DNA of 64,000 nucleotides, from positions 1,240,001-1,304,000 of the forward strand of contig NC_007513.1 of the NCBI RefSeq assembly GCF_000012505.1. Direction: 5' to 3'. Positions within the stretch are counted from its first letter, which is position 1; each line of letters starts with the position of its first letter. The notes beneath the pieces were generated by a model. It ran no database searches, was not told the origin of the DNA, and worked only from the letters and a program-made list of their open reading frames with translations. Both the position numbers and the translations under genes were made by a program. The DNA comes from Synechococcus sp. CC9902. Its GTDB lineage: Bacteria; Cyanobacteriota; Cyanobacteriia; PCC-6307; Cyanobiaceae. Positions 27,072-36,473 of the stretch are shown piece after piece.

Positions 27072-28833
27072 GGCCGCATTCCGTCTTGATCTGATCGGCC
27101 GTTATTTACGTCCCCATCGAAAAACGGTGGTGATCGGAGCCATCGCGCTGGTTCTCGTCAATTTCCTCAGGGTCACCATTCCGCTTGAGGTTCGAAATGT
27201 CGTCGACGAGTTACAGCAAGGGTTTTCATACACAGGGATCCTCCGGCAAGCGGGCTGGATCGTGGTGCTCACCACGACGATGGCGGTGATTCGCTTGATC
27301 TCACGCCAGCTGGTGTTTGGGATCGGACGCCAGGTGGAAGTGGATCTACGACAACGTTTGTTTCAACACATGTTGCGGCAGGAGCCGAACTGGGTTCAAA
27401 CCACCGGTAGCGGTGAAGTGATCAGCCGGGCCACTAGCGATGTGGAAAATATCCGCCGCTTGCTGGGGTTCGCGATTCTCAGCCTCACCAACACGCTGCT
27501 GGCTTACGCCATGACCTTGCCGGCGATGCTGGCGATTGATCCAAAACTCACCCTGGCAGCTGTTGGGCTTTACCCCCTGATGCTGGGCACGGTGCGGTTG
27601 TTTGGTGGTCGAATGATGCGCCAACAGCGGGCTCAACAAGAGGAACTCGCAGGGTTAAGCAACCTGATTCAGGAGGATTTGTCCGGGATCGGTGCGATCA
27701 AAATTTATGGACAAGAAGCATCCGAACAGGATGCTTTTTCAGGGCGAAACCGGCGCTATCGCGACAGTGCGATCCGCCTCGCACGAACCCGCAGCACGCT
27801 GTTTCCTCTTTTAGAGGGAATTTCTTCGATTTCGCTGCTGCTACTCCTCGCCATCGGTAGCGGCCAACTCGAAGCAGGAACGCTCAGCATCGGCGGACTG
27901 GTTGCTCTGATTATTTACGTCGAGCAATTGGTCTTCCCCACGGCGCTGTTGGGATTCACGCTCAACACCTTTCAAACCGGTCAAGTGAGTCTTGAGCGTG
28001 TGGAAGAACTTCTCCAACGCGAACCAGCCATCCAGGACCGACCCTCCACAACCTCCATTACCAAGCAGGAGCATCAGCCCCGCGGACGGTTCGAAGCTCA
28101 CAATCTCAAAGTTCGCTACGAGGGGGCTGATCGCGACACCCTCAACGGACTGACGTTCACGATCGAACCAGGCGAGTTGGTGGCCGTTGTTGGCGCCGTT
28201 GGCTGTGGGAAGACAACCCTGGCCAGGGCCTTCGGACGGATGGTGCCTGTGGCGGAAGGAGAACTCTTCCTCGATGGAGTCGACATCACCGATCTCGCCC
28301 TACAGGAGCTTCGCCACGACGTGGGCATCGTTCCCCAGGAGGGATTTCTGTTCACGAGCACCCTGGCGGACAACCTCCGTTACGGGGAGCCGGAGGCCGA
28401 CACGACTCAAGTGGAAACGGCAGCAACCCAAGCCCGATTAGCCGACGACATCAAAGGCTTCCCCGATGGTTACGAGACGATCGTGGGAGAACGGGGAATC
28501 ACGTTGAGTGGAGGGCAACGCCAGCGCACGGCCCTCGGTCGCGCGCTCCTGGTGGATGCCCCAGTTCTGGTGCTGGATGATGCCCTCGCCAGCGTGGATA
28601 ACAACACGGCCGCAGCGATTCTCGACTCCATACGTGCGCAAGATGGGCGAACGATTGTGATGATCAGCCACCAACTCTCAGCAGCTGCTGCTTGCGATCG
28701 GATTCTGGTGATGGACAACGGTCAAATCGTTCAACAAGGGCATCACAATCAACTGATTCAGGTTGCTGGCGTTTATCGCCGTCTGTGGGAACGAGAGCAA
28801 GCGGTGGAAGAGCTCGACGCGATGGCTTCTTAA
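27070..28833 (+). CDS. ABC transporter, fused permease and ATPase (MsbA/lipid-exporter type)
   Basis: 587 residues from ATG 27070 (MAAFRLDLIGRYLRPHRKTV); 27016 is an alternative start. The N-terminal half has six membrane helices of a type-1 exporter with the coupling-helix region FQHMLRQEPNWVQTTGSGEVISRATSDVENIRR. The C-terminal half has Walker A GAVGCGKTTLAR, Q-loop VPQEGFLFTSTLADNLRYGEP, signature LSGGQRQRTALGRALL and Walker B VLVLDDALASVD. It would act as a homodimer exporting lipid or another hydrophobic substrate. A small membrane protein gene follows. Confidence 0.92.
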   Translation: MAAFRLDLIGRYLRPHRKTVVIGAIALVLVNFLRVTIPLEVRNVVDELQQGFSYTGILRQAGWIVVLTTTMAVIRLISRQLVFGIGRQVEVDLRQRLFQHMLRQEPNWVQTTGSGEVISRATSDVENIRRLLGFAILSLTNTLLAYAMTLPAMLAIDPKLTLAAVGLYPLMLGTVRLFGGRMMRQQRAQQEELAGLSNLIQEDLSGIGAIKIYGQEASEQDAFSGRNRRYRDSAIRLARTRSTLFPLLEGISSISLLLLLAIGSGQLEAGTLSIGGLVALIIYVEQLVFPTALLGFTLNTFQTGQVSLERVEELLQREPAIQDRPSTTSITKQEHQPRGRFEAHNLKVRYEGADRDTLNGLTFTIEPGELVAVVGAVGCGKTTLARAFGRMVPVAEGELFLDGVDITDLALQELRHDVGIVPQEGFLFTSTLADNLRYGEPEADTTQVETAATQARLADDIKGFPDGYETIVGERGITLSGGQRQRTALGRALLVDAPVLVLDDALASVDNNTAAAILDSIRAQDGRTIVMISHQLSAAAACDRILVMDNGQIVQQGHHNQLIQVAGVYRRLWEREQAVEELDAMAS

Positions 28834-28900
28834 AGAAGTAGGACACGGGCCGGCCAAATACGCCGTTCGGGGCTTAGCTAATGAAAGGCGACTGAATGTG

Positions 28901-29164
28901 ATGACAGCCGGATCCCCCCTCGCGATGCGCTGCACGCTCTCCTTCGGAGATATCTACGGCCAAGTTTTGGCATGGATGGTGGTGATCTTTGTCAGCCTTG
29001 CTGCTGGATTGGCGCTAATGGGGTCATCACGTCCCCTATTTGCCCTGGTGGGCGTTGGTTTGATCCTTGTGCTCAGCCTTCCTTTTTTACTGTTTGCCTT
29101 TGTGACCACCCTGCTGAACCACATTCAGCTGGAGCCAGTCACCGAAAAAGAAGAGGCTGCTTAG
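28901..29164 (+). CDS. Small two-helix membrane protein
   Basis: 87 residues from ATG 28901 (MTAGSPLAMRCTLSFGDIYG); ATG 28925 or GTG 28898 are possible. Two hydrophobic helices (QVLAWMVVIFVSLAAGLALMG and PLFALVGVGLILVLSLPFLLFAFVTTLLN) are followed by a short acidic tail (EPVTEKEEAA). It stands 67 bases after the ABC exporter and 24 bases before msrA on the same strand. The family is unknown to me; an accessory role to the exporter is only a guess. Confidence 0.65.
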   Translation: MTAGSPLAMRCTLSFGDIYGQVLAWMVVIFVSLAAGLALMGSSRPLFALVGVGLILVLSLPFLLFAFVTTLLNHIQLEPVTEKEEAA

Positions 29165-29188
29165 GCTCGGGTCCACAACCGATTCACC

Positions 29189-29902
29189 ATGCTTCCTTCC
29201 TGGCTGTCTCCCGGCGGCAGTGACGAGCAAAAAAATGCTTCGGTCCATGCCGTGTTGGGGACACCTCTTCGGGCTCCACTGTTGGACGACCAAGAGGAAG
29301 CGGTGTTTGCCTGCGGATGTTTTTGGGGCGCCGAAAAGGGTTTTTGGCGCTTACCAGGTGTGGTTAGTACGGCTGTGGGCTATGCCGGCGGAAACGTTGA
29401 AAATCCCTCCTACAACCAGGTGTGTTCAGGACGCACTGGCCACACGGAAGTTGTTCGGGTGGTTTGGAGCAGCCCAGCGATCGATTTCAGCGATCTCCTG
29501 AAATTGTTTTGGGAATGCCATGACCCAACCCAAGGGAATCGCCAAGGCAATGACACAGGCAGCCAATACCGCTCAGCGATCTACACCACAACTGAGCAGC
29601 AATTGCTCCTCGCCAATGCGAGTAAAGAGGCCTACCAAGTTGAATTGAACCAGCGCGGTTTCGGAGCGATCACCACCGAAATCTTGGCGGATCAACAGTT
29701 TTTCTTTGCCGAGGAATACCACCAGCAGTACCTCGCCAAGCCTGGCAGCCGCCCCTACTGCTCAGCGATGCCGACGCAGGCATTGCTGGCGGATTTTTCT
29801 GGCGCTGCCTACAAACTCCCAAACAAGGTGTGGGACAACTACGACTGGAGCATTCAGCACTGCGTTCTTCGCGGCGACAACAGCCCAATTTCGCTCCATT
29901 GA
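29189..29902 (+). CDS. msrA: Peptide methionine-S-sulfoxide reductase
   Basis: 237 residues. The catalytic motif is [10 protein letters not shown] (nucleophilic Cys), with [26 protein letters not shown] and [28 protein letters not shown] following. This matches MsrA, which repairs oxidised methionine using thioredoxin. The N-terminal 35 residues ([22 protein letters not shown]) are an extension before the conserved core, common in cyanobacterial members. Relevant for a phototroph under oxidative stress. Confidence 0.95.
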   Translation: MLPSWLSPGGSDEQKNASVHAVLGTPLRAPLLDDQEEAVFACGCFWGAEKGFWRLPGVVSTAVGYAGGNVENPSYNQVCSGRTGHTEVVRVVWSSPAIDFSDLLKLFWECHDPTQGNRQGNDTGSQYRSAIYTTTEQQLLLANASKEAYQVELNQRGFGAITTEILADQQFFFAEEYHQQYLAKPGSRPYCSAMPTQALLADFSGAAYKLPNKVWDNYDWSIQHCVLRGDNSPISLH

Positions 29903-30075
29903 CAGAACACTTGCCAAATCAATTGTCCGATCGTCAAACTTTGGCTGCCATTGCACTCACCTTGGTTGTGGTGATTGGTTTGGTTCTACTGACTGTGAAG
30001 CCAGAACAAGAGCGAGAGCCTGGTTTGCTCTGGCGAGACCAACCCGACCAACCGACAAAGTCGTTGGCCATCTGA
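29899..30075 (+). CDS. Putative 58-residue single-helix membrane protein
   Basis: Starts at TTG 29899, overlapping the msrA stop (TTGA). After a short polar N-terminus ([13 protein letters not shown]) comes one hydrophobic helix ([19 protein letters not shown]) and a charged tail ([15 protein letters not shown]). The frame stays open upstream into msrA, so an ATG at 29830 is another formal start. No family is recognised; the overlap with msrA and the amphipathic layout favour a real gene. Confidence 0.45.
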   Translation: MTEHLPNQLSDRQTLAAIALTLVVVIGLVLLTVKPEQEREPGLLWRDQPDQPTKSLAI

Positions 30076-30142
30076 ATCAATCGGGGGGCAAATTGATGCA
30101 GCGATGCCATCGTGGAATAACTAGAGCGCCTCGAACAACCCA

Positions 30143-30481
30143 GTGAGTGCGCAACGACCTGATCATTCAGAGCAACGGCGCCTGCATCCACTTCCGAGGG
30201 GATTGGTTGAGCTGTACGGACTCATTGCTGTTCTGGTTGTGCTGATTCCTGAGTGGATCGCCGACGGGACCATCAACTTTGGGCAAATCAATGGGGTCGA
30301 TTCGCTACCGATGCGAGCTCGGGCCTGGCGGACGTTGCCTGAACTTCGATTGGCTTCAATGAACCTCAGCGAGATGCGCAACTTGGCGCGCGAGATGCGT
30401 CTTCTGCACTACGCCATGGACACCCGCACTCGACTGAACTCACGGCTCCTGCGCAGACTCAGACGCCGGAATGCACTGTGA
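30143..30481 (+). CDS. Conserved-type cyanobacterial protein of unknown function
   Basis: 112 residues from GTG 30143. A hydrophobic segment LVELYGLIAVLVVLIPEWIADG may be a membrane helix; the rest is basic and helical, with RAWRTLPELRLASMNLSEMRNLAREMRLLHYAMDTRTRLNSRLLRRLRRRN. The RTLPELRLASMNLSEMRNLA part resembles a short helix-bundle motif of nucleoid- or membrane-associated small proteins, but I cannot name the family. The tRNA-Pro gene begins 14 bases after its stop. Confidence 0.68.
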   Translation: MSAQRPDHSEQRRLHPLPRGLVELYGLIAVLVVLIPEWIADGTINFGQINGVDSLPMRARAWRTLPELRLASMNLSEMRNLAREMRLLHYAMDTRTRLNSRLLRRLRRRNAL

Positions 30482-30495
30482 TAACTTTGATTTGA

Positions 30496-30569
30496 CGGGG
30501 CGTGGCGCAGCTTGGTAGCGCACTACTTTGGGGTAGTAGGGGTCGTGGGTTCAAATCCCGCCGCTCCGA
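30496..30569 (+). tRNA. tRNA-Pro (anticodon GGG)
   Basis: A full cloverleaf can be folded: acceptor CGGGGCG/CGCTCCG with one G-T pair, D-arm GCGC...GCGC, anticodon stem CTACT/AGTAG with loop TTGGGGT (anticodon GGG), T-arm GTGGG-TTCAAAT-CCCGC and discriminator A. 74 bases, no encoded CCA. It decodes CCC/CCU proline codons. A strong terminator follows at 30602. Confidence 0.97.
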
Positions 30570-30601
30570 TTTTTGAATCGACCGTCCAAACCTCAACAAG
30601 A

Positions 30602-30635
30602 AGCCACCTACCAGCAATGGGGGTGGCTTTTTATT
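30602..30635 (+). terminator. Intrinsic terminator after tRNA-Pro
   Basis: AGCCACC (30602-30608) pairs with GGTGGCT (30622-30628), 13-base loop, followed by a T-rich run. It lies 33 bases after the tRNA and is correctly oriented to end its transcript. Confidence 0.85.
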
Positions 30636-30774
30636 TGGCTAATCAAACAACCCAGCGCTCCTATCAGTTTTTAGCCAGCTCAAAAAATCAGCAAGCGTCA
30701 ACCAAAGACTTCGAAACCTGAAGAAATCAATAGTGAAATAAAGAAAGCTTTTTCACACCTTTCTTTGAAACCAA

Positions 30775-31761
30775 TTATTTTTCAATCTTATTAACAGCAG
30801 CTTTAGAAGCCTTCAAGATATCCCCCTTTAGAGGAACAAATCCAAGGGAAGGCGCCTTGTCTTGGGAACCATCAGACAACATGTAATTCAGTACATCTTT
30901 AATAGCCGATGTTTTATCGCCGTTGCCTGTTTCATAGGCCAATACCCATGTGAGGGTCGCGATTGGATAGGCACCTTTATTGGTTGGGTTTGGATTTGTA
31001 CCAGCAAGATATTGATCAAGTTGGATGCTGTTTAATGAAATCGCTCCAGACTCAACAGAAGGCTTTAAAAACTCACCTGATTTATTTTCAAGTGCAGCGG
31101 CAACAACATTTCCTTTGATAAAAGACTGATTCACATATCCGATCGCCCCCTCACGGTTTTCAATCACACCTGCAACGCCAGAATTTCCTTTGCCACCAAC
31201 CCCCACAGGCCATTGAACAGACTTACCCGTGCCGAGGGACCACTCAGGTGAAAACGCCTGCATGGAATTCGTAAAAGCTTTGGTGGTGCCAGAACCATCG
31301 GAACGATGCACCCAGGTCATGGTTCCAGCTTCACAACCAAGATCTTTCCAATTCGTGATCTTGCCAATGGCAACTTGAACAGCTTGCTGCTGCGTGAGTT
31401 TTAAATCACAACCAGGTTTGTTGTATCCGAATGCGATGGTTCCACCCACCATTGGAATTTGAACCACACCTTGTTCAACCTGGTCACGATCAACTGCCTT
31501 GATTGGATCATCCGATGCTGCGAAATCAACGGTTTGATCCAAAAAGGCTCGACGGCCTGAACCCGAGCCAACCGCTTGATAGTTCACTTGGGATCCACCG
31601 GATTGGGCCAGATCAGCAAACCAGCTCTGGTAGATCTTTGCTGGGAACGTTGCACCAGCCCCGTTCAAGCGTTTTACAGCTTGGTTGCCACTGCACGCGG
31701 CAAGGCCAACACAACACGCGACCAGCGAAACGCGAGCCAGAACCCGATGCGTAGCAGTCAT
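30775..31761 (-). CDS. pstS: Phosphate ABC transporter substrate-binding protein
   Basis: 328 residues from ATG 31761 (MTATHRVLARVSLVACCVGLAACSG), a lipoprotein signal with lipobox LAAC; ATG 31785 is an alternative. The mature part has the PstS features LNGAGATFPAKIYQSWFADL, YQAVGSGSGRRAFLDQTVDFAASDDPI, and WVHRSDGSGTTKAFTNSMQ, the phosphate-contacting loops. Marine cyanobacteria carry several such genes induced by phosphate limitation. No pstCAB lies next to it, so it is a solitary copy. An AT-rich inverted repeat after the stop may be its terminator. Confidence 0.94.
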   Translation of the reverse strand: MTATHRVLARVSLVACCVGLAACSGNQAVKRLNGAGATFPAKIYQSWFADLAQSGGSQVNYQAVGSGSGRRAFLDQTVDFAASDDPIKAVDRDQVEQGVVQIPMVGGTIAFGYNKPGCDLKLTQQQAVQVAIGKITNWKDLGCEAGTMTWVHRSDGSGTTKAFTNSMQAFSPEWSLGTGKSVQWPVGVGGKGNSGVAGVIENREGAIGYVNQSFIKGNVVAAALENKSGEFLKPSVESGAISLNSIQLDQYLAGTNPNPTNKGAYPIATLTWVLAYETGNGDKTSAIKDVLNYMLSDGSQDKAPSLGFVPLKGDILKASKAAVNKIEK

Positions 31762-31817
31762 GAATGACGTCCAAGGCTTGAACATCCCCAGAGTAATTAA
31801 TGCTGTCGCATGCTCCG

Positions 31818-32120
31818 TTATGGCTGGTTTAAGGAATGATCAAGGATCGCGGAATCAGAGGTGACACCCGTAGCGACGGGTGTGAACCGTGTGGACGTGG
31901 AGTAGCAGTGCAGCCAACGGTTCACCCGTTGGCGATGCTCCGGGGGCACCTCTTCCAGCAACTGGGATAACTCGAGGGCTCCAATCCGGCGCAGGGCACG
32001 GACGTCGACATGCCAAAGCGCCTCTGCCTCACGAATCAGCCGAGCCCACGTCCGCACCTGCTGCCAGTGCCGCAGCCTTGAACGGAGTGGTCGTTGCTGA
32101 TGGTGCCGGAAGCAGGTCAT
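31818..32120 (-). CDS. Unknown basic protein
   Basis: 100 residues, rich in Arg, His and Trp (MTCFRHHQQRPLRSRLRHWQQVRTWARLIREAEALWHVD). The middle AEALWHVDVRALRRIGALELSQLLEEVPPEHRQRVNRWLHCY looks like a small helical domain. No family is recognised. It lies upstream of pstS and downstream of the exonuclease gene on the same strand but separated from both by gaps. Confidence 0.5.
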   Translation of the reverse strand: MTCFRHHQQRPLRSRLRHWQQVRTWARLIREAEALWHVDVRALRRIGALELSQLLEEVPPEHRQRVNRWLHCYSTSTRFTPVATGVTSDSAILDHSLNQP

Positions 32121-32227
32121 GCATTCAGATTGCTGGGGCTCGATTCAGTCGGCGCAAAACAACCCAGTCGCTTCGGAGTGATGAAGCAAATACGGAGGAG
32201 ATTGGACGGAGGAGATTGAACAGTGGA

Positions 32228-33085
32228 TCAGGTTTTGCTGTCTCCGGCCTCCAAATCCACAGGCACAACGGGGAACGACAGCTCTTGGATCTCCCGAGCG
32301 CTCATCCGTCGAGCCCAGGCCCCTTTGATCGGGTCATTCCAGCGGAAGCCCGCATCACGGGCGAGCTGGCGGTCGTCGTACGACACCTTGGCGCGTACCA
32401 ATTTCCGTGGCTCTAAGCCTTGGAGCAAGAGCTGTTCCAGGTCGTCACAACGGGCAAACACTTCCGCCAAGTAAATGCAATCGGTGAGAGCCCGATGGGC
32501 CGCCCACACGGGAACCCCGTAGGCCAACGCGAGATCTCGCACCGAAGGCCGTGAACGCAATTGCCGATCAGCTGGCCAGCGCATGTCCTCCATGGAACAC
32601 AACCAGGGCTGGGTCACCGTCGGTAACTCGCCTCGCCCGAACCATTGGCGATCGAAGGCAGCATTGTGCGCCACCAAAACATCAGCAGCATCTAAAAGGT
32701 TTTGGAACCAAAGAAGCGCTTGTTTCCAAGGCTGCGGAAGGCGGGTCACCGCGGCTGGGATGCGGTTAATCGGCTCGGCGGCATTGGTCTCGGCTGGCAA
32801 CAAAAAGGACTGCTGCGCCAAGACAGCCCTGGATTGCACATCAAACAAAATGGCGCCCACCTCGACGCAACAATGGTTTTCAGGCTCCAAGCCGGTGGTT
32901 TCCGTATCGAGGATTAACAGCGTCCTCGGGACGACGCTCTCTGGTGACGGTGCTTGGGATTCGCTCTCCTCAGCCTGGCTGTCCTCAAGTGGAGAAGTCG
33001 GTGCGGTTGCACGCGGGTTTGATTCGGGCGCACTTGCGCGCACTGTGGGTTGCAATCCACCCAGCAGATCCAGTTGATCAGCCAT
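32228..33085 (-). CDS. DnaQ-like 3'-5' exonuclease domain protein
   Basis: 285 residues from ATG 33085 (MADQLDLLGGLQPTV); an upstream ATG at 33151 exists but reads unlike protein. After a disordered Pro/Ser/Glu-rich stretch (about 50 residues) comes a DEDDh exonuclease: ILDTETTGLEPENHCCVEVGAILFD (Exo I), VAHNAAFDRQWFG (Exo II) and AHRALTDCIYLAEVFA (Exo III with His-x4-Asp). The C-terminal ~60 residues (KVSYDDRQLARDAGFRWNDP...GAWARRM) match a module often attached to these exonucleases. It probably trims DNA or RNA. Confidence 0.85.
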   Translation of the reverse strand: MADQLDLLGGLQPTVRASAPESNPRATAPTSPLEDSQAEESESQAPSPESVVPRTLLILDTETTGLEPENHCCVEVGAILFDVQSRAVLAQQSFLLPAETNAAEPINRIPAAVTRLPQPWKQALLWFQNLLDAADVLVAHNAAFDRQWFGRGELPTVTQPWLCSMEDMRWPADRQLRSRPSVRDLALAYGVPVWAAHRALTDCIYLAEVFARCDDLEQLLLQGLEPRKLVRAKVSYDDRQLARDAGFRWNDPIKGAWARRMSAREIQELSFPVVPVDLEAGDSKT

Positions 33086-33170
33086 CCCCAGAAATCCAGT
33101 CCCGACGTTGATTCTGGAGCCCGGTGGACTGCAAAAGCTGCCTAAGGTCATTCACATCTCACAAACAACC

Positions 33171-33626
33171 ATGGGCCTCGGCATCGGTGATCGCTTACCC
33201 AACTTCAGTGTTGAGGATCAAAACGGAGATCAACGCTCCTCCGAATCCGTGCAAGGCCGCTGGCTGGTGCTCTTTTTCTATCCCAAGGACGACACGCCAG
33301 GTTGCACGGCAGAAGCCTGTAGTTTCCGGGACAACAGCAGCAATTTTGCGGCGCTGAACGCCGAAGTCTGGGGTGTCAGTGGAGACGATGCAGTGAGTCA
33401 TCGTCGTTTTGCCGAACGCCACTCCCTGTCGTTCCCTCTTCTGTGCGACCGGAACAACGCCCTCCGACGCCAGATGGGTGTGCCCAAGGCCTTAGGAATG
33501 CTGCCCGGACGGGTGACCTATGTGGTGGACACAACGGGGGTGATTCGCCACACGTTCAGCAATCTCCTGGACGGCCCTGCCCATGTTCGAGAAGCCGAAC
33601 GTGTCCTCAAGGAATTGCAGTCCTGA
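33171..33626 (+). CDS. Peroxiredoxin, Bcp/PrxQ type
   Basis: 151 residues from ATG 33171 (MGLGIGDRLPNFSVEDQNG); a longer frame from 33108 lacks similarity to the family. The active site FFYPKDDTPGCTAEACSFRD has both the peroxidatic Cys and, five residues on, the resolving Cys typical of PrxQ. It reduces hydroperoxides with thioredoxin electrons and protects the photosynthetic apparatus in cyanobacteria. The next gene starts 3 bases downstream. Confidence 0.94.
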   Translation: MGLGIGDRLPNFSVEDQNGDQRSSESVQGRWLVLFFYPKDDTPGCTAEACSFRDNSSNFAALNAEVWGVSGDDAVSHRRFAERHSLSFPLLCDRNNALRRQMGVPKALGMLPGRVTYVVDTTGVIRHTFSNLLDGPAHVREAERVLKELQS

Positions 33627-33629
33627 GCG

Positions 33630-34355
33630 ATGCAAAGTTGGCGACAGCAAGGAAGCATCTGGCAACTCCGGCCGAGGCAGCCCCAGGGACTGATTGAGTT
33701 CATTGGTGGCAGTTACCTCGCGGCCACGCCGCAGGTGAGCTACCGACGCATTCTCGAAGATCTTTGCGACGCAGGCCTTGCGATCCATGCTTGGGCCTAT
33801 GTGCCTGGCTTTGATCACCAAAGCCAGGCGAAGGAGGCCTGGATGGCCTTCCGTCAGTCGCGGCGACAATTAGAGGATCGCTGTGGAGTGCTCACCGCTC
33901 CTCTGCGTTTGGGACACAGCCTTGGATGCAAGCTGCATCTCCTCGCCCCAGATGGAGGCCGTGGCAGCCATGGCCTGGTGGCCCTGAGCTTCAACAATTT
34001 CCAGGCAGATCGATCGATCCCGCTTCTTGGTGAACTTGCACCAAGGCTTGGGGTCGAAACGGAATTCAGTCCGAGCCCGCAAGAAACCCTTCGGCTGATC
34101 ACCCGTCACTACATCCAAGAGCGCAATCTCGTGGTGCGGTTCGGTCGCGACGAGCTCGACCAAAGCGATGACCTCCTTGAAGCTCTAAAAAAGCGCAGCA
34201 CCGACAACACCGAAGTGTTGCAGTTGCCCGGCGATCACCTCACGCCGGCCAGTGCCGGATTACGCCGGAGCCTGCTTGGCGCATGGGCGGATGACCCAAA
34301 ACGGGTCGAGGTGATCCGCCGCCTCACGCAAACCATTGGCGAGTGGGCTTGTTAG
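33630..34355 (+). CDS. DUF1350 alpha/beta-hydrolase-like protein
   Basis: 241 residues. The N-terminal half reads GLIEFIGGSYLAATPQVSYRRILEDL, then PLRLGHSLGCKLHLL, a GHSLG nucleophile elbow as in alpha/beta hydrolases, and GLVALSFNNFQADRSIP. A conserved His late in the protein (LPGDHLTPASAG) could complete a triad. The layout agrees with DUF1350, widespread in cyanobacteria and plant plastids, without a known substrate. It may be co-transcribed with the peroxiredoxin. Confidence 0.85.
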   Translation: MQSWRQQGSIWQLRPRQPQGLIEFIGGSYLAATPQVSYRRILEDLCDAGLAIHAWAYVPGFDHQSQAKEAWMAFRQSRRQLEDRCGVLTAPLRLGHSLGCKLHLLAPDGGRGSHGLVALSFNNFQADRSIPLLGELAPRLGVETEFSPSPQETLRLITRHYIQERNLVVRFGRDELDQSDDLLEALKKRSTDNTEVLQLPGDHLTPASAGLRRSLLGAWADDPKRVEVIRRLTQTIGEWAC

Positions 34356-34374
34356 ATCAGCCCACGACCGGTTT

Positions 34375-36396
34375 TTAAGCCCGTAGACGATCGAGCACGG
34401 AGCGATCTTCGAGGGTGCTGGTGTCTCCGGTGACCTCTTCGCCAGCGGCGAGAGCACGCAGAATCCGTCGCATGATTTTTCCACTGCGGGTTTTTGGAAG
34501 CGCATCACTGCAGCGGATTTCATCGGGACGGGCAATCGGTCCGATCTCTGTACCGACATGCTTCCGCAATTCAGCTTGGAGTTCAGCGGTGCCTTCCCGA
34601 CCCGTTTCCAAGGTGACGAAGGCGACGATGCCTTCCCCCTTGAGATCATCTGGACGCCCCACGACCGCAGCTTCTGCAACGGCGGGATGGCTTACAAGAG
34701 CTGATTCGATTTCCATCGTGCCCAGGCGATGTCCGGACACATTGATGACGTCATCAACCCGTCCCATCACCCAGAAGTAGCCGTCGGCATCGCGGCGAGC
34801 GCCATCGCCAGCGAAATAAAGATAGGAGCCATCCGCTGGACGGATGTGCTCCCAATAACTCTCCCGGAAACGCTGGGGGTTGCCATGCACCGTGCGCATC
34901 ATTCCCGGCCAAGGAGCACGCACCGCGAGATAGCCCCCTTCGTCATCGCCACAACTGTTGCCCTCAGCATCAATGATGTCGGCCTGAATTCCAGGCAAGG
35001 GCAAGGTCGCTGAACCTGGTTTGGTTGGCGTTGCCCCAGGCAAGGGGCTGATCATCACTCCACCGGTTTCGGTTTGCCACCAGGTATCGACGATCGGACA
35101 ACGGTTTCCACCAATCACGTCGCGATACCACATCCAAGCTTCTGGATTGATCGGCTCCCCGACAGTGCCCAGTAAACGAAGACTGGACATATCGAACTGA
35201 TCGGGCACCGAACGTCCGCCCTTCATAAAGGCCCGAATCGCCGTTGGTGCGGTGTAAAAGATCGTGATGCCGTGCTTCTGAATCAACTCCCAGAACGCCC
35301 CTGGTTTCGAGGGACGTGGGGCGCCCTCATACATCACCGTTGTAGCTCCATTGGAAAGGGGGCCGTAAACGATGTAGCTGTGCCCTGTAATCCAGCCCAC
35401 ATCGGCTGTGCACCAAAACACGTCGTCGTCGCGACAATCAAAAATCCATTGGAAGGTGAGATGCGCCCAAAGGTTGTATCCAGCCGTGGTGTGCACCACA
35501 CCCTTGGGTTTTCCTGTGGAACCAGAGGTGTAGAGAACAAATAAGCGGTCTTCACTTGCCATCGGTTCAGCCACACAGGCGTCGCTTTGGCCCGACACCA
35601 AGTCATGCCACCACTGGTCGCGCCCCTCGACCATCGTCACGTCCTGCTTGGTGCGCTGAACCACCAACACGGAGTGAACGGTTGGGCAGGCCCCATCGGC
35701 CAGGGCAGCATCGACGGCTGGCTTCAGCGAAACAGGTTTGTCTTTTCGGAAGCCGCCATCGGCGGTGATCACCGCCTTCACCTCGCCATCAATCAACCGA
35801 TCCCGCAACGCTTCGGCCGAGAAGCCTCCAAACACCACGGAATGGGGCGCCCCAATACGGGCACAAGCGAGCATCGCAATCGCCGCTTCCGGGATCATCG
35901 GCATGTAAAGCGCCACCAAGTCGCCCTTGCCGAGGCCCATGGCCTTCAGGGCATTGGCAGCCTTACAGACCTCGGCATGCAGTTCGCGATAGGTGAAGCG
36001 ACGCACATCACCAGGCTCTCCCTCCCAGATCAGCGCTGTCTTGTCGGCCGTAGGGCCCTCAAGATGCCGATCGAGGCAGTTGAACGACAAGTTGGTGGTG
36101 CCCCCCTCAAACCAGCGGGCGAAGGGGGCATCGCTCCAATCCAGAACTGTATGAAATGGCTCAAACCAATGCAGTTCGCGACGGGCGGCGTCTCCCCAAA
36201 AGCTGTCCGGATCAGCCTTCGCCGCATCGGCCATGGCCCTGTAAGCCTCAAGGCTGCTAATCGAAGCCTCTGCAGAAAAGCTCGCGGGAGGTTCGAACAC
36301 ACGCTGCTCCTGCAGCACGCTTTCGATCGATGTGTTGGTGTTCGTCAAGGAAGGCTGAACGAGGCGCTTATCGCTCAGGGTAAGGAGCAGATCCAT
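34375..36396 (-). CDS. acs: Acetyl-CoA synthetase
   Basis: 673 residues, usual length for Acs. The AMP-binding motif is [25 protein letters not shown], followed by [21 protein letters not shown] and the C-terminal lysine in [18 protein letters not shown] that is the site of regulatory acetylation in other bacteria. The tryptophan in [11 protein letters not shown] limits the acyl pocket to acetate. It activates acetate for lipid synthesis or scavenging. It is convergent with the DUF1350 gene and divergent from the HAD gene. Confidence 0.97.
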   Translation of the reverse strand: MDLLLTLSDKRLVQPSLTNTNTSIESVLQEQRVFEPPASFSAEASISSLEAYRAMADAAKADPDSFWGDAARRELHWFEPFHTVLDWSDAPFARWFEGGTTNLSFNCLDRHLEGPTADKTALIWEGEPGDVRRFTYRELHAEVCKAANALKAMGLGKGDLVALYMPMIPEAAIAMLACARIGAPHSVVFGGFSAEALRDRLIDGEVKAVITADGGFRKDKPVSLKPAVDAALADGACPTVHSVLVVQRTKQDVTMVEGRDQWWHDLVSGQSDACVAEPMASEDRLFVLYTSGSTGKPKGVVHTTAGYNLWAHLTFQWIFDCRDDDVFWCTADVGWITGHSYIVYGPLSNGATTVMYEGAPRPSKPGAFWELIQKHGITIFYTAPTAIRAFMKGGRSVPDQFDMSSLRLLGTVGEPINPEAWMWYRDVIGGNRCPIVDTWWQTETGGVMISPLPGATPTKPGSATLPLPGIQADIIDAEGNSCGDDEGGYLAVRAPWPGMMRTVHGNPQRFRESYWEHIRPADGSYLYFAGDGARRDADGYFWVMGRVDDVINVSGHRLGTMEIESALVSHPAVAEAAVVGRPDDLKGEGIVAFVTLETGREGTAELQAELRKHVGTEIGPIARPDEIRCSDALPKTRSGKIMRRILRALAAGEEVTGDTSTLEDRSVLDRLRA

Positions 36397-36473
36397 GGTT
36401 CTTGCAGACGCTTATCAATCCGTCGAATGCCGTTGAACCGCTTGACTAGAGAAACCGAACCTCCCCTACAGGG